Positions 54,309 through 63,058 of a DNA stretch of 64,000 bases are shown here, one piece after another; the stretch's first letter is position 1, and the number at the start of each line of letters is the position of its first letter. The stretch comes from Dorea sp. AF36-15AT (GTDB lineage Bacteria > Bacillota > Clostridia > Lachnospirales > Lachnospiraceae), in assembly GCF_003477705.1 (NCBI RefSeq), contig NZ_QUDV01000004.1:186001-250000 (forward strand). The letters run 5' to 3'. The translations under genes were made by a program, and so were the position numbers. Under the pieces are notes generated by a model that searched no databases, had not been told where the DNA came from, and was given only the letters and a program-made list of their open reading frames with translations.

Positions 54309-55520
54309 ATGAAAAATAAAAAAAGTTTTTTCAAAGGGGCGCTTACAGGCGCCCTTGCTGTATTATTAATTATGAGCATGGTTTCCTGCGGGATCAAACT
54401 ACCGGGAACATCTAAGACATCAAAGAAAAGTTCATCCACATCGAACAGCGAGGAACTTCTGGATGACAGCACAAAGACGAAGCTGGAATTACTGGAACAG
54501 CTGGTAGACGAGAGTTATTCCGGTGATATTGATATGGATGATCTGCAGGAAGGACTGTACAGAGGCTATATTGACGGGCTGGGAGACAAATATTCTGTAT
54601 ACTACGACGAGGATGAGACCAAAGCACTGATGCAGAGTACATCTGGTGAATTTGGTGGAATTGGAGCATTATTTTCACAGGACAAAGATACAAAAGTTAT
54701 TACTTTTTTGAAAGTTTATGAGGGGTCAGGTGCAGAAGAGGCCGGATTTAAGGTAGATGATATCCTGTACAAAGTAGACGGCAAGGATATTTCCGGAGAG
54801 GATCTGTCTGAGGTTGTCAGTAAGATCCGCGGTGATGAAGGCACAACGGTAGAACTTACTGTACTTCGTGGTGATGATGGCGAGGAGTATACTGCCACAG
54901 TGACCCGTAAGATCGTGCAGACTGACACCGTATATCATGAGATGAAAGAGGGTAAGATCGGTTATATTCAAGTAACAGAGTTTGACGATGTTACCACAGA
55001 CCAGTATAAAGAAGCCTTGGAGGATCTGGAAAATCAGGGTATGAAGGGGCTGGTTGTTGACCTGAGAAATAACCCGGGCGGTAATGTGGATACGGTTACG
55101 GATATGCTGGATCTGATGCTGCCAGAGGGAACGACTCTTTCAATTAAGGATAAGCAGGGCAAAGAATCAGTGTACGAATCAGATGATGAACATCAGTTTA
55201 CTAAGCCGTTAGTAGTGCTGGTGAATGAGAACAGCGCCAGTGCATCTGAAATATTCTCCGGTGCGATCCAGACATTTGGAACCGGTGAGGTCGTAGGTAC
55301 AACTACTTATGGTAAAGGTGTGGTACAGCAGATCTTTGATCTGAAAGATGGCACCAGCGTGAAGCTTACGATTGCGGAGTATCTGATCGCAGGACAGTTC
55401 GGTATCAACGGAAAAGGTGTGACTCCTGATGTGGAAGTACAGTATGAGAAGGATGCGCAGAATCCGGATCGTGATAATCAGCTTGAAAAGGCACTGGAAG
55501 AAGTTAAGAATAAGTTGTAA
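54309..55520 (+). CDS. S41 carboxyl-terminal processing peptidase, CtpA-like
   Basis: The 403-residue protease has an N-terminal membrane anchor or lipoprotein signal (MSMVSCG as possible lipobox), a PDZ domain (about 115-200) and an S41 catalytic domain with the nucleophilic serine in NENSASASEIF and lysine in YGKGVVQ. It acts outside the membrane, cutting protein C-termini, and in related bacteria regulates cell-wall hydrolases. It follows the M23 hydrolase gene by 26 bases and ends before a strong terminator. Confidence 0.93.
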   Translation: MKNKKSFFKGALTGALAVLLIMSMVSCGIKLPGTSKTSKKSSSTSNSEELLDDSTKTKLELLEQLVDESYSGDIDMDDLQEGLYRGYIDGLGDKYSVYYDEDETKALMQSTSGEFGGIGALFSQDKDTKVITFLKVYEGSGAEEAGFKVDDILYKVDGKDISGEDLSEVVSKIRGDEGTTVELTVLRGDDGEEYTATVTRKIVQTDTVYHEMKEGKIGYIQVTEFDDVTTDQYKEALEDLENQGMKGLVVDLRNNPGGNVDTVTDMLDLMLPEGTTLSIKDKQGKESVYESDDEHQFTKPLVVLVNENSASASEIFSGAIQTFGTGEVVGTTTYGKGVVQQIFDLKDGTSVKLTIAEYLIAGQFGINGKGVTPDVEVQYEKDAQNPDRDNQLEKALEEVKNKL

Positions 55521-55525
55521 GGAAG

Positions 55526-55553
55526 GGAACGGTTTTCACCGTTCCTTTTTTTT
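55526..55553 (+). terminator. Terminator after the ctpA gene
   Basis: GGAACGGT-TTTC-ACCGTTCC stem-loop (55526-55545) followed by eight Ts. Confidence 0.95.
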
Positions 55554-55611
55554 GCGGATTGTGTTAAAGTATAGATAAATGACTGAAGACAGTGAGAAAG
55601 GAATACATGGC

Positions 55612-56904
55612 ATGAAGGTATTAATACAAAATGGACATGTGCTGGATCCTGTGACGAGCAGGAACGGTGTATACGATGTGCTGGTAGAAGACGATAAGAT
55701 CGTAAAGGTTGAAAAAGGGATAACGGCAGAGGCGGACAAGGTGATCGACGCAGAAGGATGCTACGTGATGCCTGGCTTTGTTGATCTGCATGTGCATTTC
55801 CGGGATCCGGGACTGGAATACAAAGAGACATTAAAGACTGGCGGAGAGGCAGCGGTACACGGTGGTGTAACAACTGTATGTGCAATGCCGAACACCAAGC
55901 CGGTGATTGATAATGGTGTGAAGATCTCTGAGGTGCAGAACCGCGCAAAGAAGGAATCTAAGACCAATGTATTACAGCTTGGATCCGTAACGATCGGACA
56001 GATGGGTGAAGATCTGGCAGATATCAAAGGCATGGCAAGAGAAGGCTGTGTTGGAATCAGCGAGGATGGCAAGTCTGTAATGAATGCGTCCCTGTATCGC
56101 AAGGGAATGCGGGCAGCAAAAGAAGCAGGAATGATCGTATTTGCTCACTGTGAAGATATTACGATGGTAGAAGGCGGTGTGATGAACGCCGATACCAGGG
56201 CTGAAGAACTGGGACTTAAAGGCATCACCAATGCAGTTGAAGATGTGATCGTGGCAAGAGATATTCTGCTTGCGAAAGAGACAGGAGTACAGCTTCATTT
56301 GTGCCACTGTTCGACAGCAGACAGTGTGAAGATGCTGAGAGAAGCTAAGAAGGATGGAATCCACGTGACCGGCGAAGTATGCCCACATCATTTTATCCTC
56401 ACATCAGATGATATTATCAGTGATGATGGCAATTTTAAAATGAATCCGCCGCTTCGTACACAGGCCGATGTGGATGCACTGATTGAAGGTTTGAAGGATG
56501 GCACGATGGATGTGATCGCTACTGACCATGCGCCACATGCAGCAGCAGAAAAGAATCGCAGTATGAAGCTGGCATCTTTCGGTATTGTAGGGTTGGAGAC
56601 ATCTGCGGCACTGACCTATACGGAGCTTGTGGATAAAGGCATTCTGACACCGATGCAGATGGTGGAAAAGATGAGCACCAATCCGGCGAAGATTCTGGGA
56701 CTTACAGACAAAGGTTCCGTATCCGAGGGTAAGACTGCTGATTTGGTTATTTTCGATCCACGTAAAGAATATGAGATCGATAAGAATACATTTTTCTCAA
56801 AAGGGAAAAATACACCGTTCCATGGATGGAAGGTGAAAGGAGAAGTGGCCTGCACGATGGTAGGCGGCAAAGTCGTATATGAAGGAGGACAAATCATTGA
56901 TTAA
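55612..56904 (+). CDS. pyrC: Dihydroorotase
   Basis: The 430-residue amidohydrolase closes carbamoyl-aspartate to dihydroorotate, the third step of pyrimidine synthesis. The HxH metal motif is DLHVHFRDPG; ATDHAPH carries the catalytic aspartate; the metal-bridging-type lysine region is typical of long class I dihydroorotases. I chose ATG 55612, where the family N-terminus MKVLIQNGH begins, over an in-frame start 11 codons earlier. First gene of a pyr run that continues pyrF-pyrK-pyrD. Confidence 0.96.
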   Translation: MKVLIQNGHVLDPVTSRNGVYDVLVEDDKIVKVEKGITAEADKVIDAEGCYVMPGFVDLHVHFRDPGLEYKETLKTGGEAAVHGGVTTVCAMPNTKPVIDNGVKISEVQNRAKKESKTNVLQLGSVTIGQMGEDLADIKGMAREGCVGISEDGKSVMNASLYRKGMRAAKEAGMIVFAHCEDITMVEGGVMNADTRAEELGLKGITNAVEDVIVARDILLAKETGVQLHLCHCSTADSVKMLREAKKDGIHVTGEVCPHHFILTSDDIISDDGNFKMNPPLRTQADVDALIEGLKDGTMDVIATDHAPHAAAEKNRSMKLASFGIVGLETSAALTYTELVDKGILTPMQMVEKMSTNPAKILGLTDKGSVSEGKTADLVIFDPRKEYEIDKNTFFSKGKNTPFHGWKVKGEVACTMVGGKVVYEGGQIID

Positions 56905-57823
56905 CAAACTGGTTGAGAATATTAAGAAGACAGGAGCACCGATTGTAGTAGGATTAGATCCGATGCTGAACTATGTGCCGGAGCATGTGCAGAAAAAGGC
57001 ATTTGCAGAATATGGAGAGACACTGGAAGGAGCTGCTGAGGCAATCTGGCAGTTCAATAAGGAGATCGTAGATAAGACATATGATCTGATTCCGGCAGTT
57101 AAGCCACAGATCGCAATGTATGAGCAGTTTGGAGTGCCGGGACTTGTGGCATTTAAGAAGACGGTTGATTACTGTAAGTCAAAAGGACTGGTTGTGATCG
57201 GTGATGTGAAGCGCGGTGATATCGGTTCAACATCAGCAGCATACGCAGTAGGACATCTGGGACATGTGCAGGTAGGAAAGAATCGTTACGCCGGATTTGA
57301 CGAAGACTTTGCAACGGTTAACCCATATCTGGGATCTGACGGTATCAATCCGTTTATCGATGTATGTAAAGAAGAGAAGAAGGGATTGTTTATCCTGGTT
57401 AAGACATCCAACCCTTCCAGCGGTGAGTTCCAGGATCGTCTGATCGATGGCAGACCGCTGTACGAACTGGTAGGCGAGAAGGTAGCCGCCTGGGGCGAAG
57501 AGTGCATGGGTGATGAGTACAGCTACATCGGAGCCGTAGTAGGAGCAACTTATCCGGAAATGGGTAAAGTTCTGAGAAAGATTATGCCGAAGGCTTATAT
57601 TCTGGTACCGGGTTATGGTGCACAGGGTGGTAAAGGCAAGGATCTGGTTCACTTTTTCAATGAAGATGGATTGGGCGCAATTGTGAATTCCTCCAGAGGA
57701 ATCATTGCCGCATATAAGCAGGAACAGTACGCAAAATTCGGTGCAGAGAACTTTGGTGATGCATCCAGAGCTGCAGTAGAGGCGATGATTGCTGATATTG
57801 GCGGAGCACTGAATAACCGCTAG
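56897..57823 (+). CDS. pyrF: Orotidine 5'-phosphate decarboxylase, type 2
   Basis: The 308-residue enzyme makes UMP. VIGDVKRGDIGSTSAAYA is the catalytic Lys/Asp motif of the type 2 family, which is longer than the enterobacterial type 1 form. I place the start at TTG 56897, eight bases after the AAGGAGG that lies inside the end of pyrC; the ATG at 56879 would put that site inside the gene. It overlaps pyrC by eight bases. A 51-base gap leads to pyrK. Confidence 0.94.
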   Translation: MINKLVENIKKTGAPIVVGLDPMLNYVPEHVQKKAFAEYGETLEGAAEAIWQFNKEIVDKTYDLIPAVKPQIAMYEQFGVPGLVAFKKTVDYCKSKGLVVIGDVKRGDIGSTSAAYAVGHLGHVQVGKNRYAGFDEDFATVNPYLGSDGINPFIDVCKEEKKGLFILVKTSNPSSGEFQDRLIDGRPLYELVGEKVAAWGEECMGDEYSYIGAVVGATYPEMGKVLRKIMPKAYILVPGYGAQGGKGKDLVHFFNEDGLGAIVNSSRGIIAAYKQEQYAKFGAENFGDASRAAVEAMIADIGGALNNR

Positions 57824-57874
57824 AGCTTATTGGCGTGAAAAAGTTTCAGAATAGAATCTGATAGGAGAATTATA

Positions 57875-58657
57875 ATGAGCAGAAAGAAAGAGATGGCGAC
57901 AGTATTGTCTCAGGAAATGCTGGCAGAAGGCATTTTCAGCCTGTGGCTGGAGACTTCCGCAGCGGCAGAAGCTAAGCCTGGACAGTTTCTGTCTATATAT
58001 ACAAATGACGGTACAAAGCTTCTTCCTAGACCGATCAGTATCTGTGAGATCGACAAGGAAAAGGGAGCACTCCGTATGGTGTACCGTGTGACCGGTGAGA
58101 AGACCGGTACAAAGCAGTTCTCAGAGCTGAAAGCGGGAGACCAGATCCCGGTGATCGGACCAATGGGTAATGGATTCCCATTAGAAGAAGCAAAGGGTAA
58201 AAAAACATTCCTTATGGGCGGAGGTATTGGTGTGCCACCGATCCTGGAGCTTGCCAGAGAGGTCGACTGCGCAGAGAAGCAGATCGTAGTCGGTTACCGT
58301 GATGCACATACTTTCTTAAAAGAAGAATTTGAACAGAATGGAAAGCTATATATCGCAACAGAAGATGGCAGCGTGGGCACAAAGGGCAATGTCATGGATG
58401 CGATCCGCGAGCAGGCGCTGGATGCAGAGGTAATCTTTGCGTGCGGACCAATGCCGATGCTCCGTGCGATTAAAGCTTATGCGGAAGAGAATGGCATTCT
58501 CTGCTACATTTCCCTGGAAGAGCGTATGGCGTGTGGTATCGGAGCCTGTCTTGGCTGTGTATGCAAGACGAAGGAAGTAGATGCCCACAGCAATGTGCAT
58601 AACAAGCGTGTCTGCAAGGACGGACCGGTATTCTTATCTACGGAGGTGGAGATCTGA
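57875..58657 (+). CDS. pyrK: Dihydroorotate dehydrogenase electron-transfer subunit
   Basis: The 260-residue iron-sulfur flavoprotein passes electrons from PyrD to NAD. FAD-binding part is LPRPISICEI; the NAD part GGGIGVPPILELAR; the 2Fe-2S ligands are in ACGIGACLGCVCKTK plus the cysteine of RVCKDGPVF. It is made with PyrD1B, which it overlaps by one base. Length is standard. The pair marks the NAD-dependent class 1B enzyme used by Gram-positive anaerobes. Confidence 0.96.
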   Translation: MSRKKEMATVLSQEMLAEGIFSLWLETSAAAEAKPGQFLSIYTNDGTKLLPRPISICEIDKEKGALRMVYRVTGEKTGTKQFSELKAGDQIPVIGPMGNGFPLEEAKGKKTFLMGGGIGVPPILELAREVDCAEKQIVVGYRDAHTFLKEEFEQNGKLYIATEDGSVGTKGNVMDAIREQALDAEVIFACGPMPMLRAIKAYAEENGILCYISLEERMACGIGACLGCVCKTKEVDAHSNVHNKRVCKDGPVFLSTEVEI

Positions 58658-59559
58658 TGAATATGGCAGTGAATATAGCCGGAGTAGAATGGAAGAATCC
58701 GGTAACAACCGCATCCGGAACCTTTGGATCCGGAGAAGAATTTTCAGAATTTGTAGATCTGAACCGCCTGGGCGCAGTAACGACCAAGGGGGTAGCGAAT
58801 GTGCCATGGCCGGGTAATCCGACACCGCGTGTGGCAGAAGTGTACGGCGGCATGATGAATGCCATCGGTCTGCAGAATCCGGGCATCGATCTGTTCTGTA
58901 AGCGTGACATTCCGTTCCTGCGTAAATATGATACAAAAATTATTGTGAATGTATGTGGTAAATCCGAGCAGGATTACTGTGAAGTCGTAGAGCGTCTGGG
59001 AGATGAAGACGTGGATATGCTGGAGATTAATATCTCCTGTCCGAATGTCAAAGAGGGCGGTATCGCATTTGGTCAGAATCCAAAGGCGGCGGAAAGTATT
59101 ACCAAAGCAGTGAAAAAATATGCGAAACAGCCGGTTATCATGAAGCTGAGTCCGAATGTGACCGATATTACAGAGATGGCAAGAGCTGTTGAGGCAGGTG
59201 GAGCTGATGTAGTATCTCTGATCAATACACTTACAGGAATGAAGATTGATATCAACCGTAAGACATTTGCCATTGCTAATAAGACCGGCGGTATGTCAGG
59301 CCCGGCAGTGCATCCGATCGCTGTGCGCATGGTATATCAGGTGGCACAGGCAGTGAAGCTTCCAATTATTGGTATGGGAGGCATTGCTTCAGCAGAAGAT
59401 GCCATTGAGATGATTCTTGCAGGAGCAAGTGCAGTATCGGTAGGTACTGCTAATTTCCACAATCCGGCAGTGACGATGGAGATCGTAGATGGCATTGAGA
59501 AATACATGCAGGCACAGGGATTTGATAGTGTGGCGGACATGGTCGGTATTGTGAAATAA
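58657..59559 (+). CDS. pyrD: Dihydroorotate dehydrogenase, catalytic subunit (class 1B)
   Basis: The 300-residue FMN enzyme oxidises dihydroorotate to orotate. TASGTFGSGEEFSEF is the N-terminal family motif; the active-site cysteine is in INISCPNVKEGG; MKLSPNVTDI and GMGGIASAEDAIEMILAGAS are FMN-binding regions. It pairs with PyrK and ends the pyr run. The first steps (pyrA/B) are not in the window. Confidence 0.96.
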   Translation: MNMAVNIAGVEWKNPVTTASGTFGSGEEFSEFVDLNRLGAVTTKGVANVPWPGNPTPRVAEVYGGMMNAIGLQNPGIDLFCKRDIPFLRKYDTKIIVNVCGKSEQDYCEVVERLGDEDVDMLEINISCPNVKEGGIAFGQNPKAAESITKAVKKYAKQPVIMKLSPNVTDITEMARAVEAGGADVVSLINTLTGMKIDINRKTFAIANKTGGMSGPAVHPIAVRMVYQVAQAVKLPIIGMGGIASAEDAIEMILAGASAVSVGTANFHNPAVTMEIVDGIEKYMQAQGFDSVADMVGIVK

Positions 59560-59608
59560 TATCGCAGATACACAGCAAAGACTTATTATAGAGACAGGAG
59601 GAAAAGAC

Positions 59609-60493
59609 ATGGAGATCAGAGAAGGATATATGCCATTTTTAGAGTATAAGACATATTATCGTGTTGTTGGTAAGAATACGGGTAATAAGAAGCCGTTAGT
59701 GCTGCTGCACGGTGGACCTGGATCTACTCATAACTATTTTGAAGTACTGGACCGTATTGCGGAAGAGGACGGAAGACAGCTGGTAATGTATGATCAGATT
59801 GGCTGTGGCAATTCTTATGTGGAGAATCGACCGGATCTGTGGAATTCCAAAGTGTGGATCGAAGAGCTGATCGAGCTTCGTAAGCATCTTGGCCTGGATG
59901 AGATCCATCTGCTTGGACAGTCATGGGGAGGTATGCAGACGCTGGAGTATGTGTGCAATTACAAGCCAGAAGGACTGAAGAGTATCATTCTGTCCAGCAC
60001 TTTGCCGGCATCATGGCTGTGGGCGGAAGAGGCACAGCGTATGATCGCGCAGATGCCACAGGATATGCAGGATGCTATTAAGAAAGCAACCGAGTCCGGC
60101 GATTACAGCAGTCCGGAATATCAGGCAGCAGAGGCTGAGTACATGCGTCAGCATTGTGCAGGAGAAGTGACAGAGAATGATCCGGAATGCCTGAGACGTC
60201 CGAAAAAGGCCGGAAGAGAATCTTACGTAGTAGGATGGGGACCGAACGAATTTACCCCATTAGGAACACTGAAGGATTACGATGTGATCGATCAGCTTGG
60301 CGACATCAAAGAGCCTGCACTGATTATCAACGGAGGTAATGATCTCTGTACACCATATGTTGCTAAATTCATGTACGACCGTATCCCGAATTCTGAGTGG
60401 GAACTGTTCCGTACCTGCAGACATATGTGCTTCGTAGAGGACAATGACCACTACGTAGAAGTGTTAAAGAAGTGGATGAATAAGAACGATTAA
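59609..60493 (+). CDS. pip: Proline iminopeptidase-like alpha/beta hydrolase (S33)
   Basis: The 294-residue enzyme removes N-terminal proline from peptides. Motifs: HGGPGSTHNYF as oxyanion hole, GQSWGGMQT as nucleophile elbow, NGGNDLCTP for the aspartate and CRHMCF for the histidine. The helical lid (about 125-205) with PxWxW-like features fits the family. It has its own AGGAGG site and is followed by a proline-directed aminopeptidase gene, giving a proline-peptide use pair. Confidence 0.88.
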   Translation: MEIREGYMPFLEYKTYYRVVGKNTGNKKPLVLLHGGPGSTHNYFEVLDRIAEEDGRQLVMYDQIGCGNSYVENRPDLWNSKVWIEELIELRKHLGLDEIHLLGQSWGGMQTLEYVCNYKPEGLKSIILSSTLPASWLWAEEAQRMIAQMPQDMQDAIKKATESGDYSSPEYQAAEAEYMRQHCAGEVTENDPECLRRPKKAGRESYVVGWGPNEFTPLGTLKDYDVIDQLGDIKEPALIINGGNDLCTPYVAKFMYDRIPNSEWELFRTCRHMCFVEDNDHYVEVLKKWMNKND

Positions 60494-60544
60494 TCATCCG
60501 GAAGATTATAATAAAAAGTATAATTCAGAAAAGAGGCAATTATC

Positions 60545-62332
60545 ATGACGATACCAGAGAAGTTACAGGCACTCCGTGCCGTGATGAAAGCAAATGGAAT
60601 TGATATCTATGTTGTTCCGACAGATGACTTTCATCAGAGTGAATATGTAGGTGAGCATTTTAAAGCGAGAGCATATATTACAGGATTTACAGGATCAGCC
60701 GGAACAGCAGTGATCACACTGGACGAAGCAGGACTGTGGACAGATGGAAGATATTTCCTGCAGGCTGGCAAGCAGTTAGAAGGCACTACGATTACTCTGC
60801 GTAAAATGGGTGAGCCGGGCGTGCCGACAATTCCGGAATATCTTGCAGAAGCATTACCGACAGGCGGTACACTGGGAGTAGATGGAAGAGTTATTTCCGT
60901 GAATACAGGAGATGAGTATGAGAAGATCGCTGCAGATAAGGGTGGCAAGATTCAGTATCATCAGGATCTCATCGATCAGATCTGGACAGACAGACCGGAG
61001 CTTTCCAGAGAGCCGGTATTTGCACTTGGCGTTGAATATGCAGGTGAGACCACAGAGAGCAAACTTACAAGAATCCGTGAAGAGATGAAGAAGAATCATG
61101 CAGACAAACATGTGCTTACTACACTGGATGACATCTGCTGGACATTGAATATTCGTGGAAATGATGTGGAATTCTTCCCGTTGGTACTGTCTTATGCAGT
61201 GATCACCATGGACAGCATGGAGCTGTATATCGATGAGAGTAAGCTGGATGATGAACTGAAAGCATCGCTTAGTAAAGACGGCGTTCATTTACATCCGTAT
61301 AATGATATATATGAGGATATTAAGAAGCTCGATGCAGATACCACACTGCTTCTTGATAAGGTAAGATTGAACTATGCATTGTATAAAAATATTCCAGAGC
61401 AGGTAACGATCGTTGATGTACAGAATCCAGAGATTCTGTTTAAAGCTCTGAAAAATGAAACAGAGATTGAGAATATCCGCAAAGCGCAGATCAAGGACAG
61501 TATTGCGCATGTTCGCTTTATGAAATGGGTCAAAGAGAATGTTGACAAGCAGGAGATCACAGAGATCAGTGCATCCGATAAGCTGGATGAGTTTCGTGCG
61601 GAAATGGGTAATTTTCTTCGCCCAAGCTTTGATCCGATCAGCGCTTACGGTGAACACGGCGCGATCGTACATTATTCTTCTACACCGGAGACCAATGTTC
61701 AGGTAAAAGAGGGAAGTCTGTTGCTTATGGATACAGGAGCAGGATTCTATGAAGGCTCAACCGATGTGACCAGAACCTATGCACTGGGTGAGATTCCGCA
61801 GTACATGAAAGATGATTTCACACTGGTGGCAATCAGTAACCTGTGTCTGGCTGATGCCAGGTTCAAAGAAGGTATCAGCGGTGCCAACCTGGATTATCTG
61901 GCGAGAAGACCATTCTGGGAGAGAAATATGGACTTTAATCATGGAACAGGACATGGCGTAGGCTATCTGCTTAATGTACACGAAGGTCCTGCCGGATTTC
62001 ACTGGAGAACTCGCGGCAATAGTATTTGCCCATTCCAGAAAGGTATGGTAATCACAGACGAGCCTGGTATCTATATCGAAGGTTCACATGGTATTCGTCT
62101 GGAGAATGAAGTACTGGTATGTGAAGGTGAGAAGAATGAGTATGGTCAGTTCCTGCACTTCGAGATCATTACACTGATTCCATTTGACCTGGATGCGATC
62201 AATCCGGATATTATGACGGAGTCGGAGAAGAAGCTGCTGAATCAGTATCATGCGAAAGTATACGAGACACTGGCACCACATCTTACAGAAGAAGAGGCTG
62301 AGTGGCTGAAGAAATACACAAGAGAGATTTAA
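60545..62332 (+). CDS. pepP: Xaa-Pro aminopeptidase (M24B, three-domain type)
   Basis: The 595-residue enzyme cuts the N-terminal residue before proline. It is the long form with two creatinase-like N-domains (about 1-300) and a C-terminal pita-bread domain whose metal ligands are seen in DTGAGFYEGSTDVTRT, HGTGHGVGYLLNVHEGP, DEPGIYIEG and RLENEV. This layout resembles eukaryotic aminopeptidase P1. It follows the iminopeptidase gene. No signal peptide, so cytoplasmic. Confidence 0.93.
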   Translation: MTIPEKLQALRAVMKANGIDIYVVPTDDFHQSEYVGEHFKARAYITGFTGSAGTAVITLDEAGLWTDGRYFLQAGKQLEGTTITLRKMGEPGVPTIPEYLAEALPTGGTLGVDGRVISVNTGDEYEKIAADKGGKIQYHQDLIDQIWTDRPELSREPVFALGVEYAGETTESKLTRIREEMKKNHADKHVLTTLDDICWTLNIRGNDVEFFPLVLSYAVITMDSMELYIDESKLDDELKASLSKDGVHLHPYNDIYEDIKKLDADTTLLLDKVRLNYALYKNIPEQVTIVDVQNPEILFKALKNETEIENIRKAQIKDSIAHVRFMKWVKENVDKQEITEISASDKLDEFRAEMGNFLRPSFDPISAYGEHGAIVHYSSTPETNVQVKEGSLLLMDTGAGFYEGSTDVTRTYALGEIPQYMKDDFTLVAISNLCLADARFKEGISGANLDYLARRPFWERNMDFNHGTGHGVGYLLNVHEGPAGFHWRTRGNSICPFQKGMVITDEPGIYIEGSHGIRLENEVLVCEGEKNEYGQFLHFEIITLIPFDLDAINPDIMTESEKKLLNQYHAKVYETLAPHLTEEEAEWLKKYTREI

Positions 62333-62339
62333 ATGAATC

Positions 62340-62387
62340 CAAAACAAATCCGCTGTGCCGATATCTTAATTATCAGTACAGCGGATT
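62340..62387 (-). terminator. Terminator of the minus-strand transcript
   Basis: A 10-bp stem AATCCGCTGT / ACAGCGGATT (62347-62356 and 62378-62387) is followed, on the minus strand, by TTGTTTT. On the plus strand there is no T run, so it serves the minus-strand RNA. Confidence 0.8.
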
Positions 62388-62684
62388 TAAACCACTTCGT
62401 CCATTGGACTAACCTCCTGTTTAATTATTTATCTATCTTAAACTATCTGCAATAGTGTAATGTGGTAATTTCTTATTTTCTTTTTTATTCTAATGTGTTA
62501 GCACATTCTACTTTACCGTTTACCTGTTATTCATATAATTTAGATAGATTCTTTGAAGTGTCTACTTAGTACATTGGACCATACCTCGTTTCATAAATTT
62601 TACGTTCTAAATTGGATTTACGTTTTTGGTGGTCTGTCCTCCTTTTCGTTAGATTTTTATTTTCTTTAGGTATTTCCTTTTGTT
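62340..62684 (-). ncRNA. Candidate small RNA of about 345 nt, no known class
   Basis: A minus-strand transcript is framed by a near-consensus promoter (62719-62691) and a terminator (62387-62340), with no long open frame between. The RNA is purine- and A-rich and contains repeated ribosome-site-like motifs: AAAAGGAGGACAG, AAACGAGGTATGG and AAACAGGAGGTTAG. Two of these are followed by a related GTCCAATG..AC.AAGT segment. Tiny frames exist, for example MDEVV with a good site near 62403 and MKRGMVQCTK near 62590, but none is convincing. It does not look like tmRNA, RNase P RNA, SRP RNA or 6S RNA to me. A peptide-coding or regulatory RNA are both possible. Confidence 0.55.
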
Positions 62685-62690
62685 GAGTCT

Positions 62691-62719
62691 ATAATATCTC
62701 ATTACTTGCAAAATGTCAA
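62691..62719 (-). promoter_or_regulatory. Strong minus-strand promoter of the candidate small RNA
   Basis: On the minus strand TTGACA (62719-62714), 17 bases, TATTAT (62696-62691), one of the best promoter matches in the window. It points away from the YitT gene and toward no protein gene. Confidence 0.85.
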
Positions 62720-62720
62720 T

Positions 62721-63058
62721 AGAAAAATCAAATATATTTTAAGAAAAAGTAAAATAAAGAAATAAAATAGAATAAATGAATGAATATTCTGAAAATTAAG
62801 AGCCGGAAATTAATATTATTATCAGTTACTATAATGGACAAAAGGGTTGTTGTAGCAGTGACGAATGTACTTCATTGAAGCATATATAAATGTGTGTTAT
62901 GATTATTATGTTTAATATGGTATGAAAATCCAGCAGATATACTGGGCGGTGCTGTAGTCGGAGTGTTGTGTGGATATCTGGGGGGCAAAGATTGCAGGGA
63001 TGTATGAGGACAGTAAAAGTTCCCGGCTGTGATACTATAAGCGTGCGAGGTGAAGGAT
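62721..63058 (+). other. AT-rich gap before the YitT gene, no gene supported
   Basis: The left half is strongly AT-rich and the right half more balanced. Short frames such as one coding ADILGGAVVGVLCGYLGG near 62935-62985 have no start or ribosome site. The YitT gene promoter should lie here but I see no clear -35/-10 pair. No repeat or known RNA was recognised. Confidence 0.4.

Noticed and set aside
62340-62684. tmRNA, RNase P RNA, SRP RNA or 6S RNA
   Set aside because: None of their hallmark sequences or end structures is visible; AT-rich sequence with repeated purine motifs does not fit.
62935-62985. Short hydrophobic frame ADILGGAVVGVLCGYLGG upstream of YitT
   Set aside because: No start codon or ribosome site in frame and upstream stops; perhaps a remnant, not a gene.
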